Origin: Alphaproteobacteria bacterium
GTDB taxonomy: Bacteria; Pseudomonadota; Alphaproteobacteria; Rhizobiales; Aestuariivirgaceae
DNA: 64,000 nt
Assembly: GCA_024640405.1 (NCBI GenBank)
Contig: JAHEFB010000001.1
Location: forward strand, 1-64,000
Direction of reading: 5' to 3'
The translations under genes were made by a program, and so were the position numbers. Below, piece after piece: positions 43,335-52,736 of this stretch. Each line of letters opens with the position of its first letter. Position 1 is the stretch's first letter. Below the pieces are notes generated by a model, which saw only the letters and a program-made list of their open reading frames with translations, ran no database searches and had not been told where the DNA came from.

Positions 43335-44885
43335 GTGAGCAAAACGCCAGTCCTGGAGTTCCGAGGCGTTACCAAGCGCTTCGGAACCCTCACCGCAAAC
43401 GACAATGTGTCCCTGACGCTTCACCAGGGCGAGGTGCTCGCCTTGCTGGGCGAGAACGGTGCTGGCAAGACGACCTTGATGAATATCCTTTTCGGTCACT
43501 ATCAGGCCGATGAAGGCGAGATACTGGTAGACGGAGAAACATTGCCGCCCGGTTCCACACAATCGGCCATCAATGCGGGTATCGGCATGGTGCATCAGCA
43601 CTTTACACTGGCTGACAATCTCAGTGTTCTGGAAAACATCACACTTGGCACCGAGAGCCTGTGGTCATTGCGGCAGGATCAGGCAAAAGCCCGTGAAAAA
43701 CTCGCCGCCATGATCAGCGATTATGGTCTGGTGGTTGATCCGGACGCACAGGTATCAGAACTCTCTGTCGGTGAAAGGCAGCGTGTCGAGATACTCAAAG
43801 CCCTTTACCGCGATGCCCGCATTCTAATCCTGGATGAACCAACCGCTGTACTGACACCACAGGAGGCGGAGCGTCTTTTTGCGACACTCAAGTCGATCAC
43901 CGAAAAGGGGCTGGCCATCATATTCATCTCCCACAAATTGCATGAGATCCTCGCGGTGAGCAATCGTATCGCTGTCCTGCGCAGGGGCGCCATTGTGGGC
44001 ACTCTGGAGACGGCAGTGTCGAAACGCGAGCAACTGGCCGAATTGATGGTGGGCCGTATGGTCACCCGGCCCAGGCTTTCAGCGATCGAGCCGGGTGAAC
44101 TTGTACTCGAAGTGAGAGATCTGTCGACAAGCGGGACAGGGGCGACGGAACTCAAACAGGTTGACCTGACTCTTCATCAGCATGAGATCGTTGGAATTGC
44201 AGGTGTTGCAGGGAATGGCCAGGGTACCCTGGCAGACATCCTGTCAGGCTTGAGGAAAGATTTTTCCGGCACTGTCCAACTCAACGGTCAAATGCTGAAA
44301 GCCGGTAATCCGCGGGCAATTGTTGCTTCCGGCGTCGGCCGGATTCCTGAAGACCGGCACGCGCGCGGTGTCGTTGCAGATATGGACATATGGGAGAATC
44401 TGATTTCCGAAGACATCAGATCGGACGAGGTTTGCAGGGCCGGGTTTATAATCGACGGCACCAGCGCGAGGGCACGGGCAGAAAAGCAGATCGAAAAATT
44501 CGATGTGCGCTGCAAAGGTCCCGATGCAGAAACCAAGCTACTGTCGGGCGGCAACATGCAGAAACTCATTCTGGCGCGTGCGCTGTCAAATACTCCTTCC
44601 TTCATTCTGGCCAACCAGCCGGTGCGTGGCCTGGACGAGGGCGCAATTGCCTATGTACAGGAACAATTGCTGGAAGCGCGCAAACGGGGCGCGGCAATCC
44701 TGCTTGTATCCGAAGACCTCGACGAACTGATGGCACTGACCGACCGAATGGCAGTGATGTCACATGGTACTCTCAGCAGCGCTCTTCCGACCGGCGATCG
44801 GACGATTGCGGAGATTGGCCTGATGATGGCCGGGCATGGCGATCAGGGCCAAAGCAACATGGGGATCTCCGCCAATGGTCATTGA
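43335..44885 (+). CDS. Nucleobase/nucleoside ABC transporter, tandem ATP-binding protein
   Basis: A 516-residue double ATPase (YufO/NupO-like, sugar-type CUT2 layout). The first half has Walker A GENGAGKTTLMNILFG, signature LSVGERQRVEI and Walker B LILDEPTAVLTPQEAERLF. The second half has the degenerate nucleotide site GVAGNGQGTLADILSG and LLSGGNMQKLILARAL. Start is GTG. It overlaps the following permease gene by 11 nt. Confidence 0.92.
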   Translation: MSKTPVLEFRGVTKRFGTLTANDNVSLTLHQGEVLALLGENGAGKTTLMNILFGHYQADEGEILVDGETLPPGSTQSAINAGIGMVHQHFTLADNLSVLENITLGTESLWSLRQDQAKAREKLAAMISDYGLVVDPDAQVSELSVGERQRVEILKALYRDARILILDEPTAVLTPQEAERLFATLKSITEKGLAIIFISHKLHEILAVSNRIAVLRRGAIVGTLETAVSKREQLAELMVGRMVTRPRLSAIEPGELVLEVRDLSTSGTGATELKQVDLTLHQHEIVGIAGVAGNGQGTLADILSGLRKDFSGTVQLNGQMLKAGNPRAIVASGVGRIPEDRHARGVVADMDIWENLISEDIRSDEVCRAGFIIDGTSARARAEKQIEKFDVRCKGPDAETKLLSGGNMQKLILARALSNTPSFILANQPVRGLDEGAIAYVQEQLLEARKRGAAILLVSEDLDELMALTDRMAVMSHGTLSSALPTGDRTIAEIGLMMAGHGDQGQSNMGISANGH

Positions 44886-45927
44886 ACCGCGGGAGACTGT
44901 GTCTGTATGGCGTGCCGGGCTGGCTCCGGTCTGGGCCATACTGGCCTCACTGGTTGTTTGCGCCATGCTGATTTCATGGGCCGGCGCGTCGATCCCGAAC
45001 GCCTATTACCTGTTGTTCAAGGGTGCGTTTGGCTCGGCATTTGCGCTCAATGAAACGCTCACACGTTCCATTCCGCTGATCTTCACCGGGCTTGCCGTAT
45101 CGGTGGCATTTCGCGCCAAGTTCTACAATATCGGCGCCGAAGGCCAGCTCTATGCAGGCGCCCTGGCTGCCACATTCTTCGGTACCGGACTGATCACCTT
45201 GCCACCTGCGCTTATGGTGCCGTTCCTGGTGTTGACGGGTGCGTTGGCCGGCGGTGCCTTGCTGATCATACCGGTGTTGCTGAAAACGCATCTCAAGGTT
45301 GACGAAGTTGTCACGACACTGTTGCTGAATTTCGTGGTGTTGCTGGTCGTCAGCTATCTGATAGAGGGACCCTGGAAGGACCCCGCCTCACTCGGCTGGC
45401 CGCAGGCAGCGTCAATTATCGATGAAGGAGTGCTGCCGACGCTTCTGGCAAAGGGCAGATTGCACTTCGGCCTTATCATTGCGTTGTTCATGGCCGTGAT
45501 AATCTGGCTGATGATGCGGTTCACGGTGCAGGGTTACGAAATCAGGGCGGTCGGTCACAATGCCAAGGCCGCAGAGTTTTCCGGCATCAATGTCAATCGC
45601 ACGGTCATTATGACGGCGATGATTTCCGGCGGGCTGGCGGGCATCGCAGGCGTCAGCGAAACAGCAGGTCTCAAAGGGTATCTGACACTCGATCTATCGC
45701 CCGGATTTGGATACACAGGGATCGCCGTCGCCATGCTTGCCCAGCTCAATCCGCTGGCAGTGGTGCCTGCGGCCATTTTCCTGTCTGCTGTCTATGTCGG
45801 TGCTGACGCCATGTCGAGGGCGGTCAACATACCGACCTATATCGCCGACGTTCTGGTCGGTGTGTCCATACTGGCCGTGTTGTGCAGCGTCATGCTGAGC
45901 CAGTACCGGATCAGGTGGCGGACATGA
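44875..45927 (+). CDS. Nucleobase/nucleoside ABC transporter permease 1
   Basis: A 350-residue CUT2-like permease (YufP/NupP-like) with about eight to nine hydrophobic segments. Conserved motifs include AKFYNIGAEGQLYAGALAATF, LKVDEVVTTLLLNFV and VGHNAKAAEFSGINVNRTVI. The internal ATG overlaps the ATPase stop. A longer frame adds 13 residues with no homology. Confidence 0.9.
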   Translation: MVIEPRETVSVWRAGLAPVWAILASLVVCAMLISWAGASIPNAYYLLFKGAFGSAFALNETLTRSIPLIFTGLAVSVAFRAKFYNIGAEGQLYAGALAATFFGTGLITLPPALMVPFLVLTGALAGGALLIIPVLLKTHLKVDEVVTTLLLNFVVLLVVSYLIEGPWKDPASLGWPQAASIIDEGVLPTLLAKGRLHFGLIIALFMAVIIWLMMRFTVQGYEIRAVGHNAKAAEFSGINVNRTVIMTAMISGGLAGIAGVSETAGLKGYLTLDLSPGFGYTGIAVAMLAQLNPLAVVPAAIFLSAVYVGADAMSRAVNIPTYIADVLVGVSILAVLCSVMLSQYRIRWRT

Positions 45928-46871
45928 GTGAATTCATTGACATTCTGCTGACCGCAGGCTTCTGGGCCGCTACAATCCGCATCGTGAGCCCGTTGATTTT
46001 TGGCACACTGGGGGAACTTATCTGCGAGCGGGCAGGGGTGCTCAACCTGGGCATTGAAGGTATCATGACGGTGGGCGCCATGTCGGGCTGGATGTGGGTC
46101 TACCAGGGTGGAGACCTGTGGACCGGCGTTTTGTTTGCAGCCTGCGTGGGTGCGATCTTCGGGCTGCTGCATGCGGTGTTCACTGTGCATCTGTGCCTGT
46201 CGCAGCATGTAACCGGCATCGGGATAACGCTGTTTGCCTCATCGCTAAGCTATTTCGTCTATCGGATGCTGCTGCCGGATGCCACCACGCCTCCGAAAAT
46301 CGTTCCATTCAAACCCATCGCGGTACCGTGGCTGTCTGACCTGCCTATCATCGGTGAGGCGTTGTTTACACAATCGGCGCTGACCTATCTGGCTTTGGCG
46401 GCAGTGCCAATGGTCTGGTATGTGTTGTTCAGAACGCCGGTCGGACTTGCTGTGCGCATGTCCGGGGAAAACCCGGTGGCTGTGGAAGCACAGGGCATCA
46501 ACGTGCTGGCAGTGCGTACAGGTGCGGTCATGGTAGGCAGCGCCTTCATGGCGGTCGGCGGTGCATTTATCACCATGTCATGGTTTGATGCCTTCTATTT
46601 CGGGATGATCAATGGCCGCGGATGGATTTGTGTCGCACTGGTGATATTTGCATCCTGGCAGCCCGGCAAGGCGTTGCTCGGAGCGTTGTTGTTTGCCGGG
46701 CTTGAAGCCATACAGGTAAGAGCGCAACAATCCGCCGGCGCATTTATCCCCTACCAGTTTTTTCTGGCGTTGCCCTACGTGATGTCAATACTGGCGATGA
46801 TCGTGATGGCCCGTAAGACCAGATATCCCCAGGCTTTGCTGGTGCCGTTCAGGCGCGGCGAAAGAGTTTAG
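45924..46871 (+). CDS. Nucleobase/nucleoside ABC transporter permease 2
   Basis: A 315-residue permease (YufQ/NupQ-like). The motif GTLGELICERAGVLNLGIEGIMTVGAM near the N-terminus and VRMSGENPVAVEAQGINVLAVR in the coupling region are diagnostic for the family. The ATG overlaps the previous stop (ATGA). The cytosine deaminase gene follows after 24 nt. Confidence 0.92.
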   Translation: MSEFIDILLTAGFWAATIRIVSPLIFGTLGELICERAGVLNLGIEGIMTVGAMSGWMWVYQGGDLWTGVLFAACVGAIFGLLHAVFTVHLCLSQHVTGIGITLFASSLSYFVYRMLLPDATTPPKIVPFKPIAVPWLSDLPIIGEALFTQSALTYLALAAVPMVWYVLFRTPVGLAVRMSGENPVAVEAQGINVLAVRTGAVMVGSAFMAVGGAFITMSWFDAFYFGMINGRGWICVALVIFASWQPGKALLGALLFAGLEAIQVRAQQSAGAFIPYQFFLALPYVMSILAMIVMARKTRYPQALLVPFRRGERV

Positions 46872-46895
46872 TTCATTAGCAAATACGAGGTTCAT

Positions 46896-47345
46896 ATGCT
46901 TAGTGATACGGATCTGAAGTTTCTGCGCATCGCGTACGATGAGGCCCTGGCCGGGTTTGACGAAGGCGGTTGCCCGATTGGTTCGGTGCTTGCGCGGGGA
47001 GATGAACTGGTGTCGCAAGGGCGTAATCAACGGGTGCAGAAAGGCGACCCGATTGCGCATGGCGAAATGGACGCCCTGCGCAATGCAGGCAGGCAACGGT
47101 CGTATCGCGACATGACGCTTTATACGTCCCTGAGCCCGTGCATGATGTGCACCGGCACAATCATCCAGTTTGGTATTCCGCGTGTGGTGGTCGGCGAGAA
47201 CACCACCTTCGGCGGTAATGAGGAATTCCTGCGCTCGAAGGGCGTTGAGGTTCTGGTTGCGGATGATCCGGATTGCATCGCGCTGATGACCCGCTTCATT
47301 GCCGAAAAGCCGGAACTGTGGAACGAGGACATTGCCGAAGAGTGA
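46896..47345 (+). CDS. Cytosine deaminase of the yeast Fcy1 type
   Basis: A 149-residue zinc hydrolase converting cytosine to uracil and ammonia. Zn ligands are His55 in PIAHGEMDAL and Cys82/Cys85 in LYTSLSPCMMCTG, and Glu57 is the proton shuttle. Long stretches match Saccharomyces Fcy1 from memory: LYTxLSPCxMCTGxII, GIPRxVVGEN and the C-terminal W-x-EDI. The HGE form and C-terminal segment distinguish it from tRNA adenosine deaminase and guanine deaminase. E. coli CodA, the usual bacterial enzyme, is an unrelated amidohydrolase. It is last in the BMP-transporter operon behind a RutR-type operator, so imported cytosine becomes uracil for PreTA or Upp. Confidence 0.85.
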   Translation: MLSDTDLKFLRIAYDEALAGFDEGGCPIGSVLARGDELVSQGRNQRVQKGDPIAHGEMDALRNAGRQRSYRDMTLYTSLSPCMMCTGTIIQFGIPRVVVGENTTFGGNEEFLRSKGVEVLVADDPDCIALMTRFIAEKPELWNEDIAEE

Positions 47346-47493
47346 GAAACCTGCAGGCTGGATATCGGGTGCCGGCATGGTGCGCTCGCGGACTGGGCAA
47401 GCAGCGTAATTCGCGGATTTTGCGATTCAGTAATCGCTTTAAGCATATATAGTATATAGCTGTTTCTTGTTATTGTGAGAAACTGAATCAATT

Positions 47494-48378
47494 TCAGGCC
47501 GTCCACACCTGCAGCAGTTTTTTGGCGGTGTCATCCTGCATATCCGCGTAAAGCGCAATGTTGACTGACATGCTGCCGTAATGGCTGCCGAGGCTGACGA
47601 GCTGGCCGTTTTCAATCTCCTGATATGTCATGCTGACCGGCAGCCACGCGACCGCCAATCCCTTGAGTACCAGTTCCTTTATGCCGTTGGAAAATGCGGT
47701 TTCAAAAACCGGATTGATTGCCTGGCTGCGGGTTGCGAATTTCTTTTCTGTTCCTGCAAACATGGCGCCGAAATGACTTTCCTCGGGATAGACAATTGCC
47801 GGGCTGTCATCCGGAATTGATCCATCACTCGCTACGCAGTATCGCATGCCGCCACCGACAACCGGGACCAGCCTGTCGGCGCCCCAGGTTCCGCGTTTCA
47901 CGGTGTCGCCGAACGGCAGTGAGGCTGCTCCTTCGGCTTCATAAAACATCAGCATTGAAGCATCGCCGCGCAGAAACATCGAGGCGCAGTCTCGCTGGTT
48001 GCCGGCCCGAACGCGAAATTTGAGGGATGGATATTCCTTCAAGGCTCGCAATGCCATGTCTGGAAATGTCGAATAGATCGAGGAATGCTGTGCTGCAATC
48101 GTGGTGGTGGTGCTTGCCGGATCGTAGTTTGAAATCTGGCTTCGTATTTCTCGTATGCGGGCAACGAGCGCTTTTATCTCGGTTTCGTTGTTCAGCAGCG
48201 CAGGGCTGAGTTCCACTCGGTTGACTCTACGATCAAGAACACGGGTACCCAGCCAGTCCTCGAACCCCCGAATTCGTCGGGAAAAAGCCGGTTGGGTGAT
48301 GTGCCGCCGGTTGGCTGCCCGGGTCAAATTTCCTTCTTCAAGCAATACCAGAACATCTTCTAGCCATCGTAAGTCCAT
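47494..48378 (-). CDS. LysR-family transcriptional regulator
   Basis: A 294-residue LysR regulator. Its winged helix reads LEDVLVLLEEGNLTRAANRRHITQPAFSRRIRGFEDWLG, and the effector domain begins near TTTTIAAQHSSIYSTFPDMAL. It diverges from the PLP lyase gene at 48495 across a 116-nt gap holding a clear dyad, so that gene and its downstream neighbours are the likely targets. Confidence 0.92.
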   Translation of the reverse strand: MDLRWLEDVLVLLEEGNLTRAANRRHITQPAFSRRIRGFEDWLGTRVLDRRVNRVELSPALLNNETEIKALVARIREIRSQISNYDPASTTTTIAAQHSSIYSTFPDMALRALKEYPSLKFRVRAGNQRDCASMFLRGDASMLMFYEAEGAASLPFGDTVKRGTWGADRLVPVVGGGMRYCVASDGSIPDDSPAIVYPEESHFGAMFAGTEKKFATRSQAINPVFETAFSNGIKELVLKGLAVAWLPVSMTYQEIENGQLVSLGSHYGSMSVNIALYADMQDDTAKKLLQVWTA

Positions 48379-48397
48379 GTCATTTCCTCCACTTGCT

Positions 48398-48412
48398 CAT
48401 ACATTATGTATG
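48398..48412. promoter_or_regulatory. Dyad in the LysR/PLP-lyase divergent region
   Basis: CATACAT-T-ATGTATG, a perfect 7-bp inverted repeat around a single base, 20 nt upstream of the lysR start and 83 nt before the lyase start. It is a plausible LysR binding site. Confidence 0.55.
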
Positions 48413-48494
48413 GGTAGGCAGAGAAGAAAGCATTATTTTTTGCCGCGGAGTTGCACGACCCTTCATGTAACGAGTATCAGGGAAGACAGACAAT

Positions 48495-49589
48495 ATGGCC
48501 GAGCCTTTAAAACAAGTGGTTGCCGGGAACCGGCAATCTCCAGAAGCTTCAAGGAGTTTATGCAAATCGCTGTCGATTGCTCTGGCAGCTTTTCCACGCG
48601 TTCGTCTCGGGCACTTGCCGACGCCGCTGGAACCCATGGACCGGCTTAGCGAGTTGTTGGGAGGGCCGCGACTTTGGGTAAAGCGGGACGATTGTACGGG
48701 GCTCTCTAGCGGAGGCAACAAGACCCGCAAGCTTGAATACCTGATGGCCGATGCACAGGCAAACGGTGCCGACACGATTATCACCCAGGGTGCGACACAA
48801 TCAAATCACGCTCGACAAACTGCGGCTGCAGCGGCCAGGCTTGGCATGAAATGCCAAATTCTGCTGGAAGACAGAACCGGCTCAAACGACCCTCAGTATA
48901 ACTTCAACGGAAACGTGCTGCTGGACATGTTGCACGGGGCCTCTGTCTCAAAACGTGCAGGTGGCGCTGACATGGCGGCGGAGATGGAAACGCTGGCCAG
49001 CGAACTGCGCCAGCAGGGTGCTGTGCCGTACATCATACCGGGTGGTGGATCAAATCCAATCGGCGCGCTCGGATATGTGAATTGTGCAAGGGAACTCACC
49101 GAGCAGGCTGCTGATATCGGTTTGCAGATAGATGCATTTGTCCACGCTACGGGCAGTTCCGGCACGCAAGCCGGGCTGGTTGCCGGTTTGGCGGCTATCG
49201 AAAGCGATATCCAGTTGCTCGGTATCGGGGTCCGTGCGCCGCAGGAAAAACAGGAGCAAATGGTTTTTGACCTTGCGCAGAGAACGGCAGACCATCTGGG
49301 TACCGGTCTCCGCATATCGCGCGACAGCGTGCGGGCCAATTGCAACTATGTCGGCCCGGGTTACGGACTGCCGACCGAGGGCATGAAGAAAGCCGTCAAG
49401 ACACTGGCCAGCACTGAAGGGCTGCTGTTCGATCCGGTCTATTCGGGCAAAGGCCTTGATGGATTGATTGATCTTGTCGGCAAGGGTGCCTTTGAAGGCA
49501 TGGACAATGTCGTGTTTCTTCACACTGGAGGCAGCGCTGCACTGTTTGGTTATCCCGAAGTCTTCGATCTTCCAGGCTACGCGAATTAA
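48495..49589 (+). CDS. PLP-dependent D-cysteine desulfhydrase / L-cysteate sulfo-lyase (CuyA-like)
   Basis: A 364-residue fold-type II PLP enzyme of the ACC-deaminase/D-cysteine desulfhydrase family. The Schiff-base Lys lies in [18 protein letters not shown] (about residue 74) and the phosphate-binding region is [15 protein letters not shown]. The stretches [25 protein letters not shown] and [19 protein letters not shown] resemble the CuyA group that releases sulfite from L-cysteate, but D-cysteine desulfhydrase cannot be excluded by eye. The first 28 residues lie before the homologous start. ATG follows GGAAGA. Confidence 0.85.
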   Translation: MAEPLKQVVAGNRQSPEASRSLCKSLSIALAAFPRVRLGHLPTPLEPMDRLSELLGGPRLWVKRDDCTGLSSGGNKTRKLEYLMADAQANGADTIITQGATQSNHARQTAAAAARLGMKCQILLEDRTGSNDPQYNFNGNVLLDMLHGASVSKRAGGADMAAEMETLASELRQQGAVPYIIPGGGSNPIGALGYVNCARELTEQAADIGLQIDAFVHATGSSGTQAGLVAGLAAIESDIQLLGIGVRAPQEKQEQMVFDLAQRTADHLGTGLRISRDSVRANCNYVGPGYGLPTEGMKKAVKTLASTEGLLFDPVYSGKGLDGLIDLVGKGAFEGMDNVVFLHTGGSAALFGYPEVFDLPGYAN

Positions 49590-49680
49590 TTTTGAAGAGG
49601 ATTGGCTCAATGCCGGTCAGGGAAAGACTCTATCGGCGAATGGTACGGCATCCGGAGAAGTGGAGTTTAGGGGAGTTAGC

Positions 49681-50451
49681 TTGAACAATAAGGACAGGCT
49701 CATCTTTGAACGAGAAGGCAGTGGGTTTCCGCTGGTGCTTGTGCATGGCTATCTGGCTGGCGCGGGGATATGGAATGAACAGGTTGAATTCTTCAAGAGC
49801 CGATTTGAGGTTCTGGCTCCCAATCTGCCCGGTTTCGGCGACAGCGCCCATTTGACGGCTCCCGACACGATCATTGGATTTGCAAAGCGTCTGCTGGATG
49901 AATTGCGGGCCTGCGGTGTGGAGCGGTTCCATCTGCTCGGGCATTCAATGGGGGGCATGATTGTACAGGCCATGGCTGCGATTTCCCCTGAGCGGATTGG
50001 CAGTCTGGTTTGTTACGGCACGGGCCCTGTTGGTGTTCTGCCTGACCGGTTTGAAACAATTGAAGTATCCCGCTCTCGTCTCAAGAACGAGGGACTTGAG
50101 AAAACTGTCAGGCGGATTGCCGCAACCTGGTTTCGCAAAGGTGAGGCAGCGGCAGGCTACCCGGCGTGCGTGTCTCTCGGTTTGAAGGCGTCCATGCAGG
50201 CAGCGCTAGCAAGTCTGTCGGCCTGGGAGACATGGGACGGTCAAAAAACCATGGCCGACATCAAAGCCGATACATTGATAGTTTGGGGCGATCGGGACCG
50301 GTCCTACGGCTGGTCGCAACCGGAAGCATTGTGGCGCGGGATAGGCAATAGCTCGCTGGCCGTGGTGCCGGGATGTGCCCACAATGTCCACATGGAAAAG
50401 CCAAATCTGTTTAACTCGATAATAGGAGATTTTTTGCCGACCACCGCGTAG
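49681..50451 (+). CDS. Alpha/beta-fold hydrolase
   Basis: A 256-residue soluble hydrolase. The oxyanion region is VLVHGYLAGAGIW, the nucleophile elbow LLGHSMGGMIVQAMA gives Ser, the acid is Asp in VWGDRDRSYGW, and His is in VPGCAHNVHMEKP. Substrate unknown. The TTG start is selected because GGGGAG lies 6 nt upstream and the fold begins at once. The open frame extends back over the lyase gene without homology. It lies 91 nt after the lyase and probably belongs to the same unit. Confidence 0.82.
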   Translation: MNNKDRLIFEREGSGFPLVLVHGYLAGAGIWNEQVEFFKSRFEVLAPNLPGFGDSAHLTAPDTIIGFAKRLLDELRACGVERFHLLGHSMGGMIVQAMAAISPERIGSLVCYGTGPVGVLPDRFETIEVSRSRLKNEGLEKTVRRIAATWFRKGEAAAGYPACVSLGLKASMQAALASLSAWETWDGQKTMADIKADTLIVWGDRDRSYGWSQPEALWRGIGNSSLAVVPGCAHNVHMEKPNLFNSIIGDFLPTTA

Positions 50452-50625
50452 ATCAGGTTGATTTCTTGAATCAACATGCCGAATAAATACTGTTTTTCAA
50501 TGGTTATGAGTTTTCTGGCGAAACGCCGAATGGGCCCGCTGGTGTGGCTCTAACCAAGACTTGAAGCATAAGAACGGGAGCCGATACTGAAGCGACCGTT
50601 TCGTAAACCAGGAGGAGAAAATCAA

Positions 50626-51585
50626 ATGAAGAAGATTATTACCGGTGCAATACTGGCGCTCTCGATGTCAGTATCAACCGCTGCGCTTGCGGCCGAGAAA
50701 GTAAAGATAGGTGCGCCCCCATGGACCGGGGCCCAGGCCATCGCCCATCTCATCCAGGAGATTGTGGTCACGAAAATTGGCGGTGAGGCCGACCTTGTGC
50801 CCGGCGACAACGCGTCAATATTTGCCGCCATGGATGCCAGCAAAGGTGACATCGATGTTCATCCGGACGTTTGGCTGCCGAACCAGAAAAGCTTCACGGA
50901 CAAGTATGTCGAGGGCACCGGCAAGGTCGCCCTGTCGGAAAATCCTTACGAGGGCAAGCAGAGTTTTTGCGTAACCAAGCAGTTTGCTGAAGCCAACAAG
51001 GTTACATCGATCTTTGACCTTGCGCGGCCGGAAATTGCCAAACTGATGGATTCCGACGGCAACGGGAAGGGCGAAATCTGGGTCGGTGCTCCGGGCTGGG
51101 CTTCCGCCAATGTGAATCAGGTCAAGGTGCGAGACTATGGCCTGCTGCCGTTTATGGAGCCGGTGCGGGCAGATCAGTCTGTCATGACCGCAACTGTCGG
51201 TGATTCCATCAAGAAGGGTATCGGGTACGCATTCTATTGCTATTCGCCGCATGCCATCTGGTTCCAGCACGACGTTGTTCGCCTGGAAGAACCTCCATTC
51301 GATCCTGCCAAATACAAGGCATTGCAGCCATCTGAGGATCCAAACTGGTATGAGAACTCCAAGGTGATGACTGAGGACGCGCTCAAGAAAGTGCAGATCG
51401 CCTATTCGAAGTCACTGGCGGAACGTTCTCCCGCGATCACCGATCTCTTGAAGAACATCAAGCTCACTGGAGAAGATGTGTCCAACTTTGCCTTCCAGAT
51501 CGAAGGTGGCAAACCGGCTGCCCAGGTCGCCAAGGAATGGGTAGCTGCCAATTCAGCCCGTGTGGACAGCTGGCTCGGCCTGTGA
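50626..51585 (+). CDS. Glycine betaine/proline-type ABC transporter substrate-binding protein
   Basis: A 319-residue OpuAC/ProX-type periplasmic protein with signal peptide MKKIITGAILALSMSVSTAALAA and the family start KVKIGAPPWTGAQAIAHLIQEIV. Aromatic residues for a quaternary-ammonium cage are frequent (W in PPWTG, PDVWLPN, IWVGAPGW and AIWFQHD). The ligand may be glycine betaine or another zwitterion such as a sulfonate, given the CuyA-like gene upstream. ATG lies after AGGAGGAGAA. The following ATPase gene is separated by a strong stem-loop. Confidence 0.9.
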   Translation: MKKIITGAILALSMSVSTAALAAEKVKIGAPPWTGAQAIAHLIQEIVVTKIGGEADLVPGDNASIFAAMDASKGDIDVHPDVWLPNQKSFTDKYVEGTGKVALSENPYEGKQSFCVTKQFAEANKVTSIFDLARPEIAKLMDSDGNGKGEIWVGAPGWASANVNQVKVRDYGLLPFMEPVRADQSVMTATVGDSIKKGIGYAFYCYSPHAIWFQHDVVRLEEPPFDPAKYKALQPSEDPNWYENSKVMTEDALKKVQIAYSKSLAERSPAITDLLKNIKLTGEDVSNFAFQIEGGKPAAQVAKEWVAANSARVDSWLGL

Positions 51586-51609
51586 GGGCTTGATTTGACA
51601 AACAACATT

Positions 51610-51636
51610 CCGGTGCCCGGCTGGGTCGGGCACCGG
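51610..51636 (+). terminator. Intercistronic stem-loop between binding protein and ATPase genes
   Basis: A perfect 10-bp stem CCGGTGCCCG/CGGGCACCGG with a 7-nt loop, followed by TTCATT rather than a T-run. It probably lets most transcripts end or be protected here, giving more binding protein than transporter core (inference). Confidence 0.65.
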
Positions 51637-51674
51637 TTCATTCGAAAACATTCACCATTTGATCGGTCGATCCC

Positions 51675-52736
51675 ATGAGCAACAGCGGATATGCCATAGA
51701 GATTTCCAATGTCTGGAAAATTTTCGGCGACAAGGCAACTGATGCCCTTGCCGATATCAAGTCCAACGGTCTGACCAAGAAGCAGGTGCTTGAAAAACAT
51801 GGCTGTGTGATCGGTGTTGCCGATGCGAGCATGCAGATCAAGCCCGGTGAAATATTCTGTGTCATGGGCTTGTCCGGCAGCGGCAAATCCACACTGGTTC
51901 GCCACATCAATCGTCTACTGGAACCCACTGCCGGGCAGATTATCGTCAATGGCGAGGACATCATGGCGATGTCGGCAGACGTGCTGCGGAAATACCGCAA
52001 CGAGCATATCTCGATGGTGTTTCAGAATTTCGGCCTGATGCCGCATCGCTCGGTTCTGGACAATGTGGCCATGCCGCTCGAAATTCGCGGCATCAACAAG
52101 AATGACCGTATTGAAATTGCCGAGCGCACGATCGATCTGGTTGAACTCACTGGTTGGGGCAACAAGTTTGCGCATGAGCTTTCAGGCGGCATGCAGCAAA
52201 GGGTAGGGCTGGCAAGAGCGCTGGCAGCAGACCCTGAAATCCTGTTGATGGACGAACCGTTCAGTGCGCTCGACCCGCTGATCAGGCGGCAGTTGCAGAA
52301 CGAGTTCATGAAGCTGGCCTCGCAAATGAACAAGACTACGGTATTCATCACCCATGATCTGGACGAGGCCGTACGCATTGGCGACCGCATCGCCATCATG
52401 CGAGACGGAAGAGTGGTCCAGACCGGTACATCGGAAGACATTGTCCTCAATCCGGCAGACGATTACGTGGCGGATTTCGTTGCCGGCATATCCCGGCTGA
52501 AAGTGGTGCGTGCGCATGCGGTCATGCAGAACATGAAGGCCTTTGAATCTGCGAACGGCGGCCTGAAAAAGACGGCCAAGACCTTTGGGCAGGATGCCTC
52601 GTTGAAGGAACTCATCGATCATGCCATCGCATCTGAAGACCCGGTCGCGGTCGTCAACGCCAAGGGTACACGCGTCGGCGTCATCACCCGGGCGGATCTG
52701 TTGCGCACGGTGGTTGAAGGTACGGAGACATCATGA
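51675..52736 (+). CDS. proV: Glycine betaine/proline-type ABC transporter ATP-binding protein (ProV-like)
   Basis: A 353-residue ATPase. Walker A is GLSGSGKSTLVRHINRL, signature LSGGMQQRVGLARALA, Walker B ILLMDEPFSALDPLIR, switch ITHDLDEA. A C-terminal segment after residue 275 (including a CBS-like ending with VVNAKGTRVGVITRADLLRTVV) matches the regulatory region of ProV/OpuAA. Its last bases overlap the permease start. Confidence 0.93.
   Translation: MSNSGYAIEISNVWKIFGDKATDALADIKSNGLTKKQVLEKHGCVIGVADASMQIKPGEIFCVMGLSGSGKSTLVRHINRLLEPTAGQIIVNGEDIMAMSADVLRKYRNEHISMVFQNFGLMPHRSVLDNVAMPLEIRGINKNDRIEIAERTIDLVELTGWGNKFAHELSGGMQQRVGLARALAADPEILLMDEPFSALDPLIRRQLQNEFMKLASQMNKTTVFITHDLDEAVRIGDRIAIMRDGRVVQTGTSEDIVLNPADDYVADFVAGISRLKVVRAHAVMQNMKAFESANGGLKKTAKTFGQDASLKELIDHAIASEDPVAVVNAKGTRVGVITRADLLRTVVEGTETS

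Noticed and set aside
50452-50625. Possible riboswitch before the betaine-type binding protein
   Set aside because: A 7-bp hairpin (50457-50475) and a GGCG..CGCC pair are present, but nothing matches a riboswitch consensus I know and no terminator or sequestered ribosome site is visible.
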